In this document: one piece after another, positions 17,216 through 25,470 of the stretch | Layout: every line of letters begins with the position of its first letter | Position numbering within the stretch: position 1 is the first letter of the stretch | DNA from: Halococcus salsus | GTDB lineage: Archaea > Halobacteriota > Halobacteria > Halobacteriales > Halococcaceae | Direction: 5' to 3' | Assembly: GCF_009900715.1 (NCBI RefSeq) | Contig: NZ_JAAAJC010000007.1 | Coordinates: forward strand, 1-64,000 | Length of the DNA: 64,000 nucleotides | Translations under genes and position numbers: made by a program | The notes under the pieces: model-generated | Told to the model about the DNA's origin: nothing | Seen by the model: only the letters and a program-made list of their open reading frames with translations | Databases searched by the model: none

Positions 17216-19192
17216 GTGAGCAGTCGCATCAGCGCGCTCGATGCGGTGGTGTTCGGCGTCGACATCCAGAGCGGCGACGTCCGTGGCGACGCGCCCTCCT
17301 ACGCCGTGGTCGCCTTCGACGGCGAGAACTTCGACCGCGACGTGGTCTCCTACCGGAAGCTCCGGCGGCTCATCGACCGCGAGGAGCCGGCCATCGTCGC
17401 CACCGACAACGTCTACGAACTCGCCGCGGACAAGGACGCCCTCGTCCGGTTCCTGGGGAGCCTTCCCGACGAGACACGGCTGGTCCAGGTCACCGGCGAC
17501 CAGCAGCCCGAACCCCTCTCGCGGGTGGCGAACCGCCACGGGGTTCCGTACGGGAAGAAGCCGATGAAGGAGGCCGAGGCCGCCGCCCGCCTCGCCGCCG
17601 CGAACGTCGGCTACGAGGTCTCCGCCTTCACCGACACCACCGAGGTGAAGGTCTCGCGCGGGCGTTCGACCGGTAGCGGTGGGTGGTCCGCGGACCGGTT
17701 CACCCGCCGGATCCACGGCTCGGTGAAGCGCCGCGCCCGCGAGGTCGCCTCCGCGCTCGACGACGCGGGACTCGACTACGAGATGGACGAGACCGAGAAG
17801 TACGGTGGGTACTCGAACGCGGTCTTCACCGTGGAAGCCCGGCCCTCGGACATCCCAGTGTCGCGGAACCGCGCGGGCGACACCCGAACCGAGATCCAGC
17901 GGGTGCGCCGTGACGGCATCGTCTTCGAGCCGCTCGCGAAGCGCCGCGACCACGTCGTGGTGGGGATCGATCCTGGTACTACTACCGCGGTCGCCATCGT
18001 GGGACTCGACGGCGGCGTGCTCGACGTCCTCAGCACCCGAACCGCCGATACCGCCCAGGTCATCGAGTGGATCATCGAGCGCGGCCGGCCGGTGGTGGTG
18101 GCCGCCGACGTCGAGCGGATGCCCTCCACGGTCGAGAAGATCCGGCGGAGCTTCTCGGCGGCGGGCTGGGTCCCCGAGACCGACCTGCCCGTGGACGAGA
18201 AACAGCACCGAACGAGGGAGGAGGGCTACGACAACGACCACGAGCGCGACGCGCTCGCCGCCGCGCTGTTCGCCTTCGACGACTACGAGAGCCGGTTCGA
18301 GCGCATCGCCCGGAAGGTCCCGGCCCGGGTCGACGTCGGCACCGTCGTCGGGCGCGTGGTCGCGGGCGAGGAGTCCGTCGAGGCCGTCCTCACGGACCTC
18401 ACGGAGGAGGACGAATCCGACGAGGACGAACCCGAGCACGAACCCCGCGAGCTCACCCCCGAGGAGCGCCGTATCAAGCGGCTCGAATCGCGTGTCGAGC
18501 GCCTCGACGACCACGTCTCGGAACTGAACGACACCATCGAGGAGAAGGACGAGACCATCGCGGAGTACGAACGCGAGCTCACCGAAGCCCGGCGCGAGGA
18601 GCGCCGCGAGGCACGCGGACGCCGCGAGGTCGACCGGCTCGAACGCGAGAACGAACGGCTCGAAACCGAACTCGACGACCAGCGCGAGGCGACCGAGGCG
18701 ATCGAGGCCAAGCTCGACCGGCTCAAGGAGCTCTGGCGGCTCGACCACTCGAACTTCGCGGACGTCGCCGAGGAACGACAGGGGCTCGTGCCCGTGAAAC
18801 CCGTCGCGAAGTTCACGAAGAGCGCGCTCAGGGAGGCCGACGAGCGCTGGGAGCTCACGACCGGCGACGTCTGTTACCTCCGGGACGCGAGCGGTGCGGG
18901 CCGTTCGACCGCCGAGACGCTCGCCGAGCGCGAGCCGCGTATCGTCCTGAAGCAGGGCGGCCTCTCGGAGGTCGCCCGCGAGGTGCTGTTCGAACACGAC
19001 ATACCCACTGCGCCCGCCGACGAGGTCACCATCGAGGAGCTCGACGACCTCGCGGTCGCCCGCGAGAGCGAGGTCGAGGCCGCCATCGAGGGTTGGCGCG
19101 AGCGCGCCGACGAACGGCAGAAGGAGCGAAACGAGTCGATGGTCGACCAAGTCATCAGCGAGCACCGCGCCGAACGTGGCGAGGGGGCCTGA
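17216..19192 (+). CDS. DUF460 family protein with RNase H-like domain and coiled coil
   Basis: 658 residues from GTG 17216. The first about 130 residues begin with an FGVDIQSGD segment; near residue 250 comes VVGIDPGTTTAVAIVGLDGG, the first acidic motif of a RuvC/RNase H-like fold, with DNDHERDALAAALFA completing it near 345. A charged coiled coil of about 110 residues follows (about 415-520), then a C-terminal domain. This matches the archaeal DUF460 family, suspected of nucleic-acid processing; activity not established. Confidence 0.83.
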   Translation: MSSRISALDAVVFGVDIQSGDVRGDAPSYAVVAFDGENFDRDVVSYRKLRRLIDREEPAIVATDNVYELAADKDALVRFLGSLPDETRLVQVTGDQQPEPLSRVANRHGVPYGKKPMKEAEAAARLAAANVGYEVSAFTDTTEVKVSRGRSTGSGGWSADRFTRRIHGSVKRRAREVASALDDAGLDYEMDETEKYGGYSNAVFTVEARPSDIPVSRNRAGDTRTEIQRVRRDGIVFEPLAKRRDHVVVGIDPGTTTAVAIVGLDGGVLDVLSTRTADTAQVIEWIIERGRPVVVAADVERMPSTVEKIRRSFSAAGWVPETDLPVDEKQHRTREEGYDNDHERDALAAALFAFDDYESRFERIARKVPARVDVGTVVGRVVAGEESVEAVLTDLTEEDESDEDEPEHEPRELTPEERRIKRLESRVERLDDHVSELNDTIEEKDETIAEYERELTEARREERREARGRREVDRLERENERLETELDDQREATEAIEAKLDRLKELWRLDHSNFADVAEERQGLVPVKPVAKFTKSALREADERWELTTGDVCYLRDASGAGRSTAETLAEREPRIVLKQGGLSEVAREVLFEHDIPTAPADEVTIEELDDLAVARESEVEAAIEGWRERADERQKERNESMVDQVISEHRAERGEGA

Positions 19193-19287
19193 CCCCACGA
19201 ACTGGCGACGAACGCGTGGAGACCGCGACGAGGGATTCTCGACCCAACACCGATAAATTTTTGTTGATTTCAGAAACTTGAAAAAGC

Positions 19288-19518
19288 ATGTTCGCGCTTC
19301 AGATACCGGGCATCCCGGGCGGTCCAGAGGTCCTCGTCATCCTGCTCGTCCTCGTCGTGGTGTTCGGCCTCGTCGGCCGATGGGTCTACCGCGACGCGAA
19401 AAAGCAGGGGAGTGAGTGGGCGTGGCAGTGGGGCGTCGGTGTTGGCGTGCTCTTCCTGTTCGGTTTCGCCCCCGGACTGCTCGGCTTGGTCATCTATCTC
19501 CTCGTGGTGCGGCGATAG
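19288..19518 (+). CDS. 76-residue membrane protein, tandem copy 1
   Basis: Starts MFALQIPGIPGGPEVL and has two hydrophobic helices flanking WVYRDAKKQGSEWAWQWG, ending YLLVVRR. Function unknown; the layout resembles small two-helix bacterial membrane modules such as PLDc_N. A close paralog of identical length follows 49 bases downstream. The AT-rich stretch ATAAATTTTTG just upstream (19252-19262) is a likely promoter. Confidence 0.8.
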   Translation: MFALQIPGIPGGPEVLVILLVLVVVFGLVGRWVYRDAKKQGSEWAWQWGVGVGVLFLFGFAPGLLGLVIYLLVVRR

Positions 19519-19566
19519 CCCGGGTCGAGGGGAACGCTTTCGTCGGTGCTCGCCCACGAGTGAGTC

Positions 19567-19797
19567 GTGTCCCTCCCCCTCCAGATCCCCGGCATGCCGG
19601 GCGGGGCCGACCCGCTGGGGCTCGCGATCCTCCTCGTGGGCTGTGCGCTCGCCGCGTGGGTCGTCTACCGTGACGCGAGCCGCCGTGGCATCGGCTACGC
19701 CTGGCAGGCCGGCGTCGCGGTCGGCGCGCTGCTGTTCGCCGGGCTGATACCCGGACTGCTGGCGCTCGCGGTCTACGTTCTCGTCGTCCGGCGCTAG
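19567..19797 (+). CDS. 76-residue membrane protein, tandem copy 2
   Basis: GTG start. The product begins MSLPLQIPGMPGGADPLG and keeps the WVVYRDASRRGIGYAWQAG linker and YVLVVRR end of copy 1, with about half of its residues identical. Two transmembrane helices. The shared LQIPGxPGG start and VYRDA loop are the conserved points. The stop overlaps the convergent 62-residue membrane gene by three bases. Confidence 0.8.
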   Translation: MSLPLQIPGMPGGADPLGLAILLVGCALAAWVVYRDASRRGIGYAWQAGVAVGALLFAGLIPGLLALAVYVLVVRR

Positions 19798-19982
19798 AAC
19801 AGCCCGTCCATCCCGAACGCCGAGAGCACGCCGGAGAGGAGTCCACGAGCCACCAGCACGAGCCCCACGAGGACGAGCGCGAGGCCGCCGGCGACGACCG
19901 GGGCGACGGAGGTGATGACACCGATCCCGACGAGACAGCAGAGAACACCGGCGATACCGGCGAGGCCGAGTTTGTCGAACAT
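19794..19982 (-). CDS. 62-residue two-helix membrane protein
   Basis: Nearly the whole protein is hydrophobic: GIAGVLCCLVGIGVITSVAP, then VVAGGLALVLVGLVLVARG. It starts MFDKLG and ends FGMDGLF. Similar tiny conserved membrane proteins occur in other haloarchaea, with no known function. TTTAAT on the opposite side (20006-20011) reads ATTAAA on the minus strand, 27 bases upstream of the ATG. Confidence 0.7.
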   Translation of the reverse strand: MFDKLGLAGIAGVLCCLVGIGVITSVAPVVAGGLALVLVGLVLVARGLLSGVLSAFGMDGLF

Positions 19983-20089
19983 AGGGGTTCGTCCCCCGCG
20001 AGGGGTTTAATCCCGATCATCCCGAGCGATTCGCGGTGCTCGTGGTGCTTCGCCGCGATCTTTCCAACCCTCGCGGTTCGTGCTGTGGA

Positions 20090-20172
20090 TTTAAACCGCT
20101 CGCCGCCGAACTCCTCCTATGACACGCAGCCACACCGACCGTCCTCCACGGGAGGCGTATAGCTCATCGTAG
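20090..20172 (+). other. Promoter-like TATA with a 17-codon leaderless ORF
   Basis: TTTAAA at 20090-20095 is 24-29 bases before ATG 20119, which opens a 17-codon frame (MTRSHTDRPPREAYSSS) ending at 20172. Nothing else is recognisable in the 312-base gap before rio1. It could be a leader peptide, the start of a decayed gene, or chance. The often-neighbouring eIF1A gene is not present here. Confidence 0.25.
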
Positions 20173-20294
20173 ACCACAACGGTTTCACACGGCGGCATCG
20201 CGCTCACTCGGTTTCGCCTCGTTCGCGGTACGATCTCTCGGTTCTGCCTGGCACCACAATCGCACCAAAACGCCGTCGGGAGGTCGAATAGCCG

Positions 20295-21146
20295 ATGAGT
20301 GACGAGTACAGCCTGATCGATAGCGAGGGAGCCGAGGAACCCGGCGACGAGTGGGAGAACCTCGACGTTTCGGATACCGACGTCGACCGCGCCGGCCGCC
20401 GCGCCGACCGTGAGTTCTCGAAGTTCAGGGAACGGATCAAGGACGCCGACCAGTTCAAGGTCGAGGGCGGCGTCTTCGACGAGGCCACCCTGCTCGCGCT
20501 CTATCGGCTCGTCCACCATGGCCACGTCGACGCCTTCGGGGGGCCGATCTCCACCGGCAAGGAGGCCCACGTCTTCCTCGCGGCCGGACCCGATGCGGAC
20601 GTGGCGGTCAAGATCTACCGAATCAACGCGAGCGACTTCACCCAGATGCGCCGCTACCTCGAGGGCGACCCCCGATTCGACGACATCGGCGGCAAGAAGA
20701 AGAAGGTCGTCCTCGCGTGGGTCACGAAGGAGTTCGCGAACCTCAAGCGCGCCCAGGCGGCGGGGGTTCGAGTGCCGAACCCGATCGCCGTCGAGCGAAA
20801 CGTCCTCGTGATGGAGTTCTTGGGGGCCGACGGGGTACGCGCCAGACGGCTCGGCGAGGTCGAGGTCGAGAACCCGGAGACCGCCTACGAGGTCGTCCGG
20901 GAGTACATGTACCGTCTCTACGACGCCGGACTGGTCCACGGCGACCTCTCCGAGTACAACGTCGTGGTCCACGATTCCCAGTTGTGGGTCATCGACCTCG
21001 GCCAGGCGGTGACGGTCCATCACCCCAACAGTCGGGAGTTCCTCGAACGCGACTGCGAGAACGTGGCGAACTTCTTCGCGCGCCAGGGCCTCGAAGTCAC
21101 GGGCGAGGAGTTGCTCGCCCACGTGACGGCCGCGCGCGAAGACTGA
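20295..21146 (+). CDS. rio1: RIO1-family serine protein kinase
   Basis: 283 residues. RIO hallmarks are STGKEAHVFLA (flexible ATP loop), VAVKIYR (catalytic Lys), KEFANLKRAQAAGVRVPNP, VHGDLSEYNVV (catalytic loop) and VIDLGQAV (metal-binding Asp). It acts as an ATPase/kinase in small-subunit ribosome maturation. The first about 50 residues are acidic and variable. The KH-domain ribosome-assembly gene lies about 1 kb downstream, a common association. Confidence 0.94.
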   Translation: MSDEYSLIDSEGAEEPGDEWENLDVSDTDVDRAGRRADREFSKFRERIKDADQFKVEGGVFDEATLLALYRLVHHGHVDAFGGPISTGKEAHVFLAAGPDADVAVKIYRINASDFTQMRRYLEGDPRFDDIGGKKKKVVLAWVTKEFANLKRAQAAGVRVPNPIAVERNVLVMEFLGADGVRARRLGEVEVENPETAYEVVREYMYRLYDAGLVHGDLSEYNVVVHDSQLWVIDLGQAVTVHHPNSREFLERDCENVANFFARQGLEVTGEELLAHVTAARED

Positions 21147-21171
21147 TTACCTCGGCGGTCGTTTCTTCGGC

Positions 21172-21666
21172 ATGAACCCGTCCGTCCGGAGTGCGACGAC
21201 CGACGACATCCCCGGGATCCAGCGCGTGGCGGACGCCGCGTGGCGGGCGAGCTACGGCGATTTCCTCGCCGAACGAGTCATCGAGACCATCCTCGACGAC
21301 TGGTATTCGACCGACCAGCTCGAGACCACCATCGAGAACGCCCGGACGGTCTACCTCGTCGCCGAGACCGACGAGGAGGTGGTGGGCTACGCGAGCGCCG
21401 CCCCGACCGCGAACGAGGAGGGCCAACTCTACGCGATCTACGTCGACCCCGACCACTGGGATGGCGGGGCGGGCACCGCGCTCCTCGACGAGGTGCTCGA
21501 CCGTCTCTCGGACCGCGGCGTCTCACGGCTCCGCGTGGAGGTGCTCGGCGACAACACGGTCGGGGTGTCGTTCTACGAATCCCGCGGCTTCGAGCGAACC
21601 AGCGAACGCAACCGGGCGGTCGGCGACCGCACGTATCCGGAGTTCGTCTACTACCGCGACGTCTGA
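21172..21666 (+). CDS. GNAT-family N-acetyltransferase
   Basis: 164 residues starting with MNPSVRSATTDDIPGIQRVA, then AISVDPDHWDGGAGTALLDE-like acetyl-CoA-binding segment (YVDPDHWDGGAGTALL) and the C-terminal LRVEVLGDNTVGVSFYESRGF, classic GNAT motifs A and B. Substrate cannot be deduced. It lies between rio1 and the KH gene but shows no sign of sharing their role. Confidence 0.88.
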   Translation: MNPSVRSATTDDIPGIQRVADAAWRASYGDFLAERVIETILDDWYSTDQLETTIENARTVYLVAETDEEVVGYASAAPTANEEGQLYAIYVDPDHWDGGAGTALLDEVLDRLSDRGVSRLRVEVLGDNTVGVSFYESRGFERTSERNRAVGDRTYPEFVYYRDV

Positions 21667-22080
21667 GCGGGATGAGTCGATGGTTCACGGACGGCCAGCG
21701 AGCGCGACCGGGCGCTATCGCGGGTGGGATTCAGGTAGAATTTCGCTTCTGTTCGATGCGTGTATTCGGACTCCAACACTATCCCACCACGCACCACGAT
21801 CCTCCCCAACCGATTCGCTCCGCTCGCTAACGCTCGCTCCGCTCATCCCACGCCGATTCGCGCCCGGTGCTCACTGCGGCTCACGGCTCACTTCGTTCAC
21901 CGTTCGCATCGAGGTCCTCGCTTCGCTCGGACCTCGCCGTTCGCACACGGACGACGAGCGCGCGCCGTCCGTGACGGCACCGCACCCGCTCGCCCGCTAC
22001 GGATATTCGTCGAGCACGTCTCGGATCGCCCATCTCGCCCGCTGCGAAGAATTGAAACCCGTCTATTCCGTAGCGGGCGC
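21667..22080. repeat. Intergenic repeat element, copy D, and KH-gene leader
   Basis: A 414-base region without a credible gene. About 21781-21973 is a diverged copy of the dispersed element: CCTCCCCAACCGA at 21801-21813, runs of CGCTCGCT-like sequence, a hairpin CGAGGTCC (21910-21917)/GGACCTCG (21929-21936) whose loop holds GCTTCGC, and a terminal stem CACGGAC (21946-21952)/GTCCGTG (21967-21973) around GCGCGCGCC. Downstream, TTGAAACC near 22051-22058 may be the TATA region of the KH gene. Confidence 0.65.
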
Positions 22081-22629
22081 ATGCAACACGTGACGATTCC
22101 GCAGGACCGTATCGGCGTGCTGATCGGCGAGGGCGGCGCGACGATGCGCGAGATCGAGGAGGAGGCCGAGATCCGGCTGGATATCGACTCCGAGACGGGC
22201 TCGGTCGGCGTCGAGACCGTCGGCGACCCGGTGCAGGGGCTCAAAGGCCCGGACATCGTGAAGGCCATCGGCCGAGGCTTCGCGCCCGAGGAGGCGCTGA
22301 CGCTGCTCGACGACGACGTGATGACCCTCCAGATCGTCGACGTCGAGTCCGCGACCCGCAACAAGAACGACCTCACGCGACAGAAGGGCCGCCTGATCGG
22401 CGAGAACGGCCGGACCCGTCAGTTGATGGAGGAGCTCTCGGGCGCTTCGGTCGTGATCTACGGCACGACGGTGGGGATCATCGGCCTCCCGCAGGCCGTC
22501 GAGGTGGTCCGGAACGCGGTCGAGATGATTCTGGATGGCGCACCCCACGGCGCGGTCTACTCCTACCTCGAACGCAAACACAACGAGCTCAAGAACCCCG
22601 GGATGGAGTACCACCAGTTCACCGGCTGA
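22081..22629 (+). CDS. KH-domain ribosome-assembly protein (Dim2/Pno1-like)
   Basis: 182 residues with two KH repeats: the first has RIGVLIGEGGATMREIEEEA with the GxxG loop near residue 16; the second has KGRLIGENGRTRQLMEELSG and GTTVGIIGLP. This is the archaeal Dim2/Krr1-like family, which binds 16S rRNA near its 3' end and pairs with RIO kinases in subunit maturation. ATG 22081 is chosen because the conserved sequence begins there. Confidence 0.92.
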   Translation: MQHVTIPQDRIGVLIGEGGATMREIEEEAEIRLDIDSETGSVGVETVGDPVQGLKGPDIVKAIGRGFAPEEALTLLDDDVMTLQIVDVESATRNKNDLTRQKGRLIGENGRTRQLMEELSGASVVIYGTTVGIIGLPQAVEVVRNAVEMILDGAPHGAVYSYLERKHNELKNPGMEYHQFTG

Positions 22630-22699
22630 TCCGACTCCGAGATGCCCCCTCGCGCGGGACCGGCGCGGCGCTTAAACCACTGCCTGTCATTCGGTTCGC

Positions 22700-23710
22700 A
22701 TGAGCGCGATCGATGCCGAGAACGTCGTCGTCACCTACGCCGACGGCACCGAGGCGGTCCGCGGGGTGGACCTCGAAGTGCCCGAGGGCGAGTTCTTCGG
22801 CTTTCTGGGACCCAACGGTGCGGGGAAGACCACGACGATCAAGACCTTCACGACCCTGCTGCGCCCGACTGGCGGGACCGTAACGGTCAACGGCTTCGAC
22901 GTGGCGAGCGAGGCCCAGTCGGTTCGCGAGTCGATCGGCTACATGGCCCAGCACACCAGCGTCGACGAGGAACTCACCGCGCGCGAGAACATCCGCTTCG
23001 CCTGCGAGGCCTACGGCGTGCCGCGCGCCGAGCGCGCCGACCGGATCGACGAACTCCTCGACCTCGTGGACCTGGCCGACGTCGCCGACAAGGAGGCGAG
23101 CGAGTTCTCGGGCGGGATGAAGAAACGCCTCGACGTGGCGACCGCGCTGGTTCACGAACCGCCGCTGGTCTTCCTCGACGAACCGACGACGGGACTGGAC
23201 CCGAAGGCACGGATCCGCCTCTGGGAGTACTTCCGGGAGATCAACCGCCAGGGAACCACCGTCTTCCTCACGACCCAGTACCTCGAAGAGGCCGACGAAC
23301 TCTGTGACCGGCTCTCGGTGATCCAAGACGGCAAGATCGTCGCCACCGACGCGCCCGACGCGCTCAAATCCCAGGTCGGCGGCGACGTGCTGGAGGTCAC
23401 CATCGAGGACGCGACCGAGGACCAGAAAGAACGCGCCCGCGAGGTGGCCCACGAGTCCGGTCTGTTCGCCGACGGAACCATCGAGACCACCGAGGACGGC
23501 CTCTCGATCGCCGCCGAGAACGCCCGTCGGGCGGGCACCGACCTCCTGGTGGCGCTCCGTGATGCCGGCTTCACCGTGACCGGCTTCGACATCCGATCGC
23601 CGACGCTCGACGACGTCTTCCTCGCCATCACCGGCGAACCCGCGGAGGATGCAGACGACGCGGACGAGGGATCCGAGGCCGAACCCGTCGCGTCGGGGGC
23701 CGCTCGATGA
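22700..23710 (+). CDS. ABC transporter ATP-binding protein (DrrA type)
   Basis: 336 residues. Walker A GPNGAGKTTT near residue 38, Q-loop MAQHTSVDE, signature EFSGGMKKRLD, Walker B LVFLDEPTTGLD and H-loop-equivalent FLTTQYLEEADEL. The C-terminal extension (about 230-336) is the DrrA-type domain. It energises export with the permease whose ATG overlaps its stop. Cargo unknown: drug, lipid or polysaccharide are all possible. Confidence 0.93.
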   Translation: MSAIDAENVVVTYADGTEAVRGVDLEVPEGEFFGFLGPNGAGKTTTIKTFTTLLRPTGGTVTVNGFDVASEAQSVRESIGYMAQHTSVDEELTARENIRFACEAYGVPRAERADRIDELLDLVDLADVADKEASEFSGGMKKRLDVATALVHEPPLVFLDEPTTGLDPKARIRLWEYFREINRQGTTVFLTTQYLEEADELCDRLSVIQDGKIVATDAPDALKSQVGGDVLEVTIEDATEDQKERAREVAHESGLFADGTIETTEDGLSIAAENARRAGTDLLVALRDAGFTVTGFDIRSPTLDDVFLAITGEPAEDADDADEGSEAEPVASGAAR

Positions 23711-24642
23711 CCGCGGCGGACGGGTCGGTCGAGGCCGACACCGAAGCCGGGACAGGAGCCGCCGGAAGCGCCCGCCGGACCACCCACTCCAACGGCTTCC
23801 TCACGGACGTCTGGATCAACCTCAAACGCTGGATCGTCAAGACCACCCGCAACCCGTTCGTGATCTTCGGCTCGCTGGTCCAGCCGATCCTCTTCCTCGT
23901 GCTCTTCACCGCCGTCTTCGGCCAGGTCACCGGCGGCGCGCTGACGCAGGCGCTCGGCGAGGACGTGAGCTACGTCACCTACCTCGTGCCGGCGATCGTG
24001 ATCCAGTCGGCGCTGGTGGCGGCCGCCGGCTCCGGGATCGGGCTGGTCGACGACATGGAGAACGGGATGTTCGAGAAGGTTCTAGTCTCGCCGATCAACC
24101 GCGGCGCGATGTTCCTCGGGAAGGCGCTCTCCGAGGTCGTCCGGATCGTGATCCAGACGGTCATCATCCTCGGGCTCGGCTACCTCCTCGTCTGGCTCGA
24201 CACCGGTGGGTCGCTCGGGAGCTACATCCGAACCGGGTTCCTCGGCGCGGTCGGGGTCGTCGTGGTGGCGGTGGTCTTCGCGATCTGGTTCACGGCCTTC
24301 TCGAACATCGTGGCGCTCGTGACGCGGGACCAGGAGTCGACGATCATCGGCGCGAACCTCCTCCAGTTCCCCCTCCTCTTCGTGTCGAGCGCGTTCCTCC
24401 CGGTGAGCGTCCTCCCCGGGTGGGTCCGAACCCTCGCGACGGTCAACCCGATCACCTACGGCGTCGACGCCGCGCGCGTCCTGATGCTCGGCGAGAACGT
24501 CCCCTCGGTGCTCGATATCACGGCGTTCGGCGGGGTCTGGAACGTCCTGCTCCCGTCGCTCGCCATCCTGCTCGCGCTCGACCTCGTGCTCGGCGCGATA
24601 GCGGTCAGGTCCCTGAACCGGGCGTCGAGTTCGGCGACGTAG
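23707..24642 (+). CDS. ABC-2 type transporter permease
   Basis: 311 residues with six hydrophobic helices and the ABC-2 pattern: IKTTRNPFVIFGSLVQPILFL near the start and FVSSAFLPVSVLPGWVRTLA before the last helices, the DrrB/NodJ signature. It overlaps the ATPase gene by ATGA, giving a complete two-gene exporter. The first about 35 residues are polar and acidic. Confidence 0.92.
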   Translation: MTAADGSVEADTEAGTGAAGSARRTTHSNGFLTDVWINLKRWIVKTTRNPFVIFGSLVQPILFLVLFTAVFGQVTGGALTQALGEDVSYVTYLVPAIVIQSALVAAAGSGIGLVDDMENGMFEKVLVSPINRGAMFLGKALSEVVRIVIQTVIILGLGYLLVWLDTGGSLGSYIRTGFLGAVGVVVVAVVFAIWFTAFSNIVALVTRDQESTIIGANLLQFPLLFVSSAFLPVSVLPGWVRTLATVNPITYGVDAARVLMLGENVPSVLDITAFGGVWNVLLPSLAILLALDLVLGAIAVRSLNRASSSAT

Positions 24643-24650
24643 GGTTTCGA

Positions 24651-25469
24651 TTAGAGCTCGTAACGCTCGCCGTCGACCGCGAGCGGCTCCTCGAACGCTT
24701 CCTCTACTGGGTAGAAGTGGGCGGTGTGGACCAGTCGCGTCTCGCTCGCGTCGAGTTCGTCGGCCAGCGCGAGCGCGCCCTCGCGGGTCATGTGTTTGGT
24801 GGCGAACGTGCGGGGCACTCCCTCCTCGTCGTAGTGGTCGCCGCCGGCGGGGTGGCCCTCGCACATCGACGCGGGAACGATCGCTTCGGCCAGCAGGAGG
24901 TCGGGGTCGGCGAGGCGTGCGCGCGACTCGTCGGGGATCCCGAAGTTGGTGTCGCCGGTGATGGAGAGCTTCGCGTTCGCGGACTCGATCACGACGCCGT
25001 AACAGACGAGCGGCGGGTGTTCGACGGGCACCAGCGTCACCGAGAGGCCACAGACCTCGAACGACTCGAAGGGGGCGTGGCCGTGGACCGTGACCTGGTC
25101 GAGGTAGTCGTACCGGTCGGCCACGCCCTCGGCGACGCTCTCGCCGGTCTTCGGGTCGGTCTCGTTCGCGGCGTGTACGGGCAGGTCCGAGAGCACCCGG
25201 AAGGCGTTGCCGAGGCCGTCGACGTGGTCGAAGTGGATGTGGGTGATCAGGGCGGCGTCGGGCAGGGCGACGTCGTTCGTGAGGAACTGGTGTCTGAAGT
25301 CCGGGCTGCAGTCGATCAGGAGCGATTCATCCGTTCGCTCGTTGCGGACGTGGACCGAGAACCGGCTCCGCTCGACGCCGCGCTCGCGGGCCGCCGTGCA
25401 GGTCTCACAGTCACAGCCCACCGTCGGGGTCCCGGTGGTGTCGCCGGTCCCGAGCAGCGTGACCTCCAT
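24651..25469 (-). CDS. PhnP-like metallo-beta-lactamase hydrolase
   Basis: 272 residues from ATG 25469. It begins MEVTLLGTGDTTGTPTVGCD with a CDCETC cysteine cluster as in PhnP/RNase Z-like phosphodiesterases. The metal motif is THIHFDHVDGLGN, followed by PVEHPPLVCYG, ITGDTNFG and a late HTAHFYP. It probably cleaves cyclic or small phosphodiesters. It starts one base after the AAA ATPase stop; the open frame upstream runs through the Asp/His tail of that gene and is not coding. Confidence 0.87.
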   Translation of the reverse strand: MEVTLLGTGDTTGTPTVGCDCETCTAARERGVERSRFSVHVRNERTDESLLIDCSPDFRHQFLTNDVALPDAALITHIHFDHVDGLGNAFRVLSDLPVHAANETDPKTGESVAEGVADRYDYLDQVTVHGHAPFESFEVCGLSVTLVPVEHPPLVCYGVVIESANAKLSITGDTNFGIPDESRARLADPDLLLAEAIVPASMCEGHPAGGDHYDEEGVPRTFATKHMTREGALALADELDASETRLVHTAHFYPVEEAFEEPLAVDGERYEL

Positions 25470-25470
25470 C

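Noticed and set aside
17204-19198. A 664-codon minus-strand frame opposite the DUF460-type gene
   Set aside because: It mirrors the real gene; composition (Leu/Val/Asp/Gly runs) is typical of antisense to acidic haloarchaeal genes and no motif is present.
20119-20172. eIF1A gene remnant before rio1
   Set aside because: The 17-codon frame shows no resemblance to eIF1A motifs, so only a tentative small ORF is listed.
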